In this document: positions 61,190-64,000 of the stretch, in pieces
How positions within the stretch are numbered: the first letter of the stretch is position 1
Layout: each line of letters starts with the position of its first letter
NCBI RefSeq assembly: GCF_001295795.1
Contig: NZ_LJHY01000004.1
Span: 1-64,000, forward strand
DNA: 64,000 nucleotides
From: Novosphingobium sp. AAP83
GTDB taxonomy: Bacteria; Pseudomonadota; Alphaproteobacteria; Sphingomonadales; Sphingomonadaceae
Reading direction: 5' to 3'
The notes under the pieces: model-generated
The model's input: the letters and a program-made list of their open reading frames with translations, nothing else
Database searches by the model: none
What the model was told of the DNA's origin: nothing
Translations under genes and position numbers: made by a program

Positions 61190-62617
61190 ATGGCTGACAG
61201 CGATCCCAACATGGGCCGCGATACCCTTGAAGGCGGCAGGGCACGTAGCGAAGCAATCAGTTGGCAGGAACTGTTGGCGCAGGATTCGCGCCCCGCGCCC
61301 GCGATCCTCACCGAAGAAAGCTACGAATACCGTGGCTCCGAACCGCTGGACGCCAGTCGCTATACCAGCGAGGACTTCGCCCGTCTGGAACGCGAAAAGA
61401 TGTGGCCCCACGTCTGGCAATTCGCCGCCCGCGAAGAAGATATCCCCGAAGCTGGCGATTACACCGTGTTTGAAAACGCGGGCCGGTCTTGGCTGATCAG
61501 CCGTCAGGAAGATGGCAGCGTCAAGGCGATGCACAACGTCTGCCTGCACCGTGGCCGTAAATTGCGCACCGAAGATGGCACGGCGGACAAATTTACCTGC
61601 CCGTTCCACGGCTTTGCGTGGAACAAGGACGGCAGCTTTGACGGCATGCCCTGTTCATGGGACTTCAAGCACTTATCGGCTGAAAAAATGTCCCTTCCCG
61701 AAGCCGAAGTCGGCCGTTGGGCTGGCTATATCTTCTTGCGTGAGGAAAAGGGCGGCCCCAGCCTTGAGGAATACCTCGCCCCCCTGCCCGAATTCTTCAA
61801 ACGCTGGCGGCATGAAGAATGCACCACTGTCATCTGGGTGGCCAAGGAAGTCCCGGCCAACTGGAAGGTGACCGCCGAAGCCTTCATGGAGGCGTGGCAC
61901 ACGGTCGTCACGCACCCGCAATTGCTGCCCTTCACCGGCGATGCCAACAGCGCCTACTGGATCTATGGCGATAATGTGAACGTCAATCATGTGCCGTTCG
62001 GGATCATGTCCCCGCACGTCGATCCCGATGGCAAAACGCAGCAGTGGATCGTTGACGAATTCTGCAAGTACAATGGCCGCAGCGCCGACAATTATGACGC
62101 GGCGGGCGATCCCTTCGCCGTCAGCGTGCCCGAAGGCATGACGGCGCGCGCCGCCTTGGGCGCTGCCATGCGCGCAGGCTATTCCGCGCAAACCGGCTAT
62201 GATCACGATGACGCCACCGATGCCGAATTGCTCGACGGCCTGGTTTACAACGTGTTCCCCAACTTCGCGCCCTGGGGCGGGTTCATGCCGAACATCGTCT
62301 ACCGCTGGCGTCCCGGAAAAACGCCCGACACCTGCCTGATGGAAGTGCGCATCATTGCGCGCGTCAAGAAGGGTGATCCGATGCCGCACGGCGTGCCGAT
62401 GAAGCTTTTGACCAAAGACCAGAAATGGACCGACGCGCCTGAACTGGGCGTTTTGGGTCACGTGTTCGAACAGGACATGGACAACCTGCCCTATGTGCAG
62501 GATGGCCTCCATGCTTCGAAAACCGGAAAGATCAACCTTGGCGATTATCAGGAAATCCGCATCCGCCAGTTCCACCAGACGCTCGACAAATATCTGGGCG
62601 CAGGGGCCGCTGAATGA
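61190..62617 (+). CDS. Rieske non-heme iron oxygenase, alpha subunit
   Basis: 475 residues. Rieske motif CLHRGRK ... CPFHGFAW. Catalytic AFMEAWHTVVTH with Glu at the bridging position and Trp in place of the usual Tyr before the first His. C-terminal FEQDMDNLPYVQDGLHAS then GDYQEIRIRQFHQTLDKYL. Closest in-window relative is 49505. The ATG at 61190 follows GAGGAAA. The stop overlaps the ThuA start by 4 nt, so the two proteins are made together. Confidence 0.92.
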   Translation: MADSDPNMGRDTLEGGRARSEAISWQELLAQDSRPAPAILTEESYEYRGSEPLDASRYTSEDFARLEREKMWPHVWQFAAREEDIPEAGDYTVFENAGRSWLISRQEDGSVKAMHNVCLHRGRKLRTEDGTADKFTCPFHGFAWNKDGSFDGMPCSWDFKHLSAEKMSLPEAEVGRWAGYIFLREEKGGPSLEEYLAPLPEFFKRWRHEECTTVIWVAKEVPANWKVTAEAFMEAWHTVVTHPQLLPFTGDANSAYWIYGDNVNVNHVPFGIMSPHVDPDGKTQQWIVDEFCKYNGRSADNYDAAGDPFAVSVPEGMTARAALGAAMRAGYSAQTGYDHDDATDAELLDGLVYNVFPNFAPWGGFMPNIVYRWRPGKTPDTCLMEVRIIARVKKGDPMPHGVPMKLLTKDQKWTDAPELGVLGHVFEQDMDNLPYVQDGLHASKTGKINLGDYQEIRIRQFHQTLDKYLGAGAAE

Positions 62618-63390
62618 CCGATACGGCGCATCCTCCCCGCATTGATTGCGTACTCGTCTGTGGCGGCGTGTGGCACGATATGGACTTTGCACGGCTTGAA
62701 CTGCTCAAGCTCCTTGCCGAAGACCCATCCGTGCGCACCCGCGTGTTCGAGGATTACGAGAACATCGAGGCGATCAAGGCCGCCGATATCCTGATCACCT
62801 ACACCTGCGATGTCACCCCCTCGCTAAAAGCGCAGGAAGCCTTGCGCGGCTGGCTTGAAGCTGGCGGGCGCTGGTATGCGCTCCACGGCACCAATTCGGT
62901 GCTGCGCCTGCTGGCAGACGGGCCGAACAAGGGCCTGTGGGATGCGCCGCGCTGGGCACCGCTGATGATGGACATGCTCGGCAGCCAGTTCATCAGCCAC
63001 CCGCCCATCGCGCCCTACACCGTCACCGTGGCAGACCCCGATCACCCGCTGACCCGGGGGATCGAACCGTTCGAAACCACGGACGAGCTCTATCACATGG
63101 AATGCCACGGGCACTTGCACGTCCTGCTCGAAACCGAATGCACCGTCCCCGGCACCGGCTTTGTCGAAGCGGCAGACGCTATCGGCACGCACCCGGTCAT
63201 GTACCTGAAAGACCACGGCGCAGGCGCAGTGCTCTATAACACGCTAGGCCATTGTCGCGGACACTATGACCTTCAACCCATGCTCGATTGGTGGCCCACA
63301 GTGGATCGCTGCGCATGGGACTTGCCGGTATTCTACGACCTGCTCCGGCGCGGCATCGGCTGGCTGAAAGACCGCCCCGCCAAAGCATAA
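62614..63390 (+). CDS. ThuA-like domain protein
   Basis: 258 residues: IDCVLVCGGVWHDMDFARLE, AADILITYTCDVTPS, GGRWYALHGTNSVLR, MECHGHLHVLLETEC and MYLKDHGAGAVLYNTLGH. ThuA/GATase1-like fold without the glutaminase Cys. It is coupled to a Rieske oxygenase, whereas the other ThuA (32071) is coupled to an MDR reductase, so it probably acts after oxidation steps. Reaction unknown. Confidence 0.82.
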   Translation: MTDTAHPPRIDCVLVCGGVWHDMDFARLELLKLLAEDPSVRTRVFEDYENIEAIKAADILITYTCDVTPSLKAQEALRGWLEAGGRWYALHGTNSVLRLLADGPNKGLWDAPRWAPLMMDMLGSQFISHPPIAPYTVTVADPDHPLTRGIEPFETTDELYHMECHGHLHVLLETECTVPGTGFVEAADAIGTHPVMYLKDHGAGAVLYNTLGHCRGHYDLQPMLDWWPTVDRCAWDLPVFYDLLRRGIGWLKDRPAKA

Positions 63391-63399
63391 CCCCCAACG

Positions 63400-63490
63400 T
63401 CGTCATTGCGAGCACAGTGAAGCAATCCAGAGCGCCATACACCGCGATCTGGATTGCGTCTCCCCGCTGGGCGGGGTTGGCAATGACGAA
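63400..63490. repeat. Interspersed palindromic repeat, copy 3
   Basis: Begins TCGTCATTGCGAGC and ends GGCAATGACGAA with inner GAAGCAATCCAGAGCG / GATCTGGATTGCGTC. Same design as the copies at 25989 and 28358, with a GCGGG variation in the right arm. Lies between convergent genes. Confidence 0.83.
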
Positions 63491-63565
63491 GTGATTTCCC
63501 CTTCTTCCCCCCTCCCGTTTACGGGATGGGTCGGGGGTGGGCTTACAGCCTATGCGCCAACCGCC

Positions 63566-64000
63566 TCAACCCACCGCAGCAAACCGGTCCAGCGCCACTT
63601 CAGGATCATCGGGCCAGCGCGAAATCGCCAGCAGCCGCTTGTGCCCGTGCCCGATAAACAGTTCATCGGTCACGCCCATGCCGCCGTGGAACTGGATCAT
63701 CTCATGCCCCAATTCCACCGCCGCTGGCGCGATAAACGCGCGCAGACCATAGACGGCAGAGGCAAAACGGTCTGATCCGGCAGACACGATGGCAAGGTTC
63801 AGCAACGCCCGCGCCTGTTCGATCACCGCATATTGCGCGGCCATGCGGTGCTGGATCGCCTGAAAGCTGCCCAGCGGCACGCCAAACTGCTCGCGCGTGC
63901 GCAAGTAATCCAGCGTCGCATCAAACAGATGCTGCATGATGCCCACAGCCTCGGCTGATCGGGCAATCGATGCCAGGAGGTCGTTCTCTTCAAGATCCGC
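63566..64000 (-). CDS. Acyl-CoA dehydrogenase, C-terminal part (cut by window end)
   Basis: The open frame runs to the window edge, so only the last ~144 residues are seen. They match the helical C-terminal domain of acyl-CoA dehydrogenases: REQFGVPLGSFQAIQHRMA, then ELGHEMIQFHGGMGVTDEL and GHGHKRLLAISRWPDD, which contribute to FAD and CoA binding. Codons upstream of 63946 (ADLEENDLLASIARSAEA) continue the same protein. With the CoA ligase at 40229 it points to a beta-oxidation-type step in the cluster's pathway. Confidence 0.9.
   Translation of the reverse strand, partial: ADLEENDLLASIARSAEAVGIMQHLFDATLDYLRTREQFGVPLGSFQAIQHRMAAQYAVIEQARALLNLAIVSAGSDRFASAVYGLRAFIAPAAVELGHEMIQFHGGMGVTDELFIGHGHKRLLAISRWPDDPEVALDRFAAVG

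Noticed and set aside
24417-64000. Assignment of the cluster to steroid or estradiol degradation
   Set aside because: A ketosteroid-dehydrogenase-like flavoprotein and a P450 are suggestive, but the diagnostic 9-alpha-hydroxylase and ring-cleavage genes are not recognisable.

Overview
The window looks like a GC-rich alphaproteobacterial chromosome, most likely Novosphingobium or a close sphingomonad. The mannonate dehydratase at 14201 matches, residue for residue at its catalytic positions, what I recall of the characterised N. aromaticivorans enzyme. The many TonB-dependent receptors, the xanthorhodopsin-type pump and the set of short-chain dehydrogenases and Rieske oxygenases also fit that group. 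No replication, phage or conjugation genes are visible.

Layout. (1) 1-3622: a variable region with a GIY-YIG protein, remnants of a small element, and one strikingly AT-rich gene for a TPR/O-GlcNAc-transferase-like protein, bracketed by two copies of a 36-bp repeat. (2) 3623-13282: mostly core genes: purA, a winged-helix regulator, two tandem DUF4139 proteins, a CPA2 cation/proton antiporter, a two-gene light-harvesting operon (xanthorhodopsin-like proton pump plus Blh retinal-forming dioxygenase), and tRNA-Val. (3) 13333-24347: a glucuronide utilisation module. It has a GntR/FCD regulator, mannonate dehydratase, a GH79 glucuronidase-like enzyme, KDG kinase, a GH3 glycosidase, an ExuT-like MFS carrier and a TonB-dependent receptor. 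Four similar 13-bp palindromes (TYGGTMADACCRM) lie in its two divergent promoter regions and mark it as one regulon. (4) 24417-64000: a roughly 40-kb catabolic supercluster with 10 SDRs, 4 Rieske oxygenase alpha subunits, 1 Rieske ferredoxin, a P450, 3 zinc-less MDR reductases, 3 VOC proteins, 6 SnoaL/NTF2-like genes, 2 ThuA proteins, a Tat-exported flavoprotein with a c-type cytochrome, a CoA ligase, an acyl-CoA dehydrogenase (cut by the window end), a TetR regulator and 3 TonB-dependent receptors.

How it fits together. In region 3 a glucuronide would enter through the receptor, be cut by GH79/GH3 in the periplasm, cross the inner membrane by the ExuT-like carrier, and be processed from mannonate to KDG-6-phosphate. 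The isomerase, fructuronate reductase and aldolase steps are not in the window. Region 4 looks like a pathway that oxygenates, dehydrogenates and finally beta-oxidises a bulky hydrophobic compound. The substrate cannot be read from sequence. Its closeness to the deglycosylation module suggests, as inference only, plant glycosides whose sugar and aglycone are handled by neighbouring gene sets.

Starts were chosen from ribosome binding sites and family length, so several genes begin inside a longer open frame.
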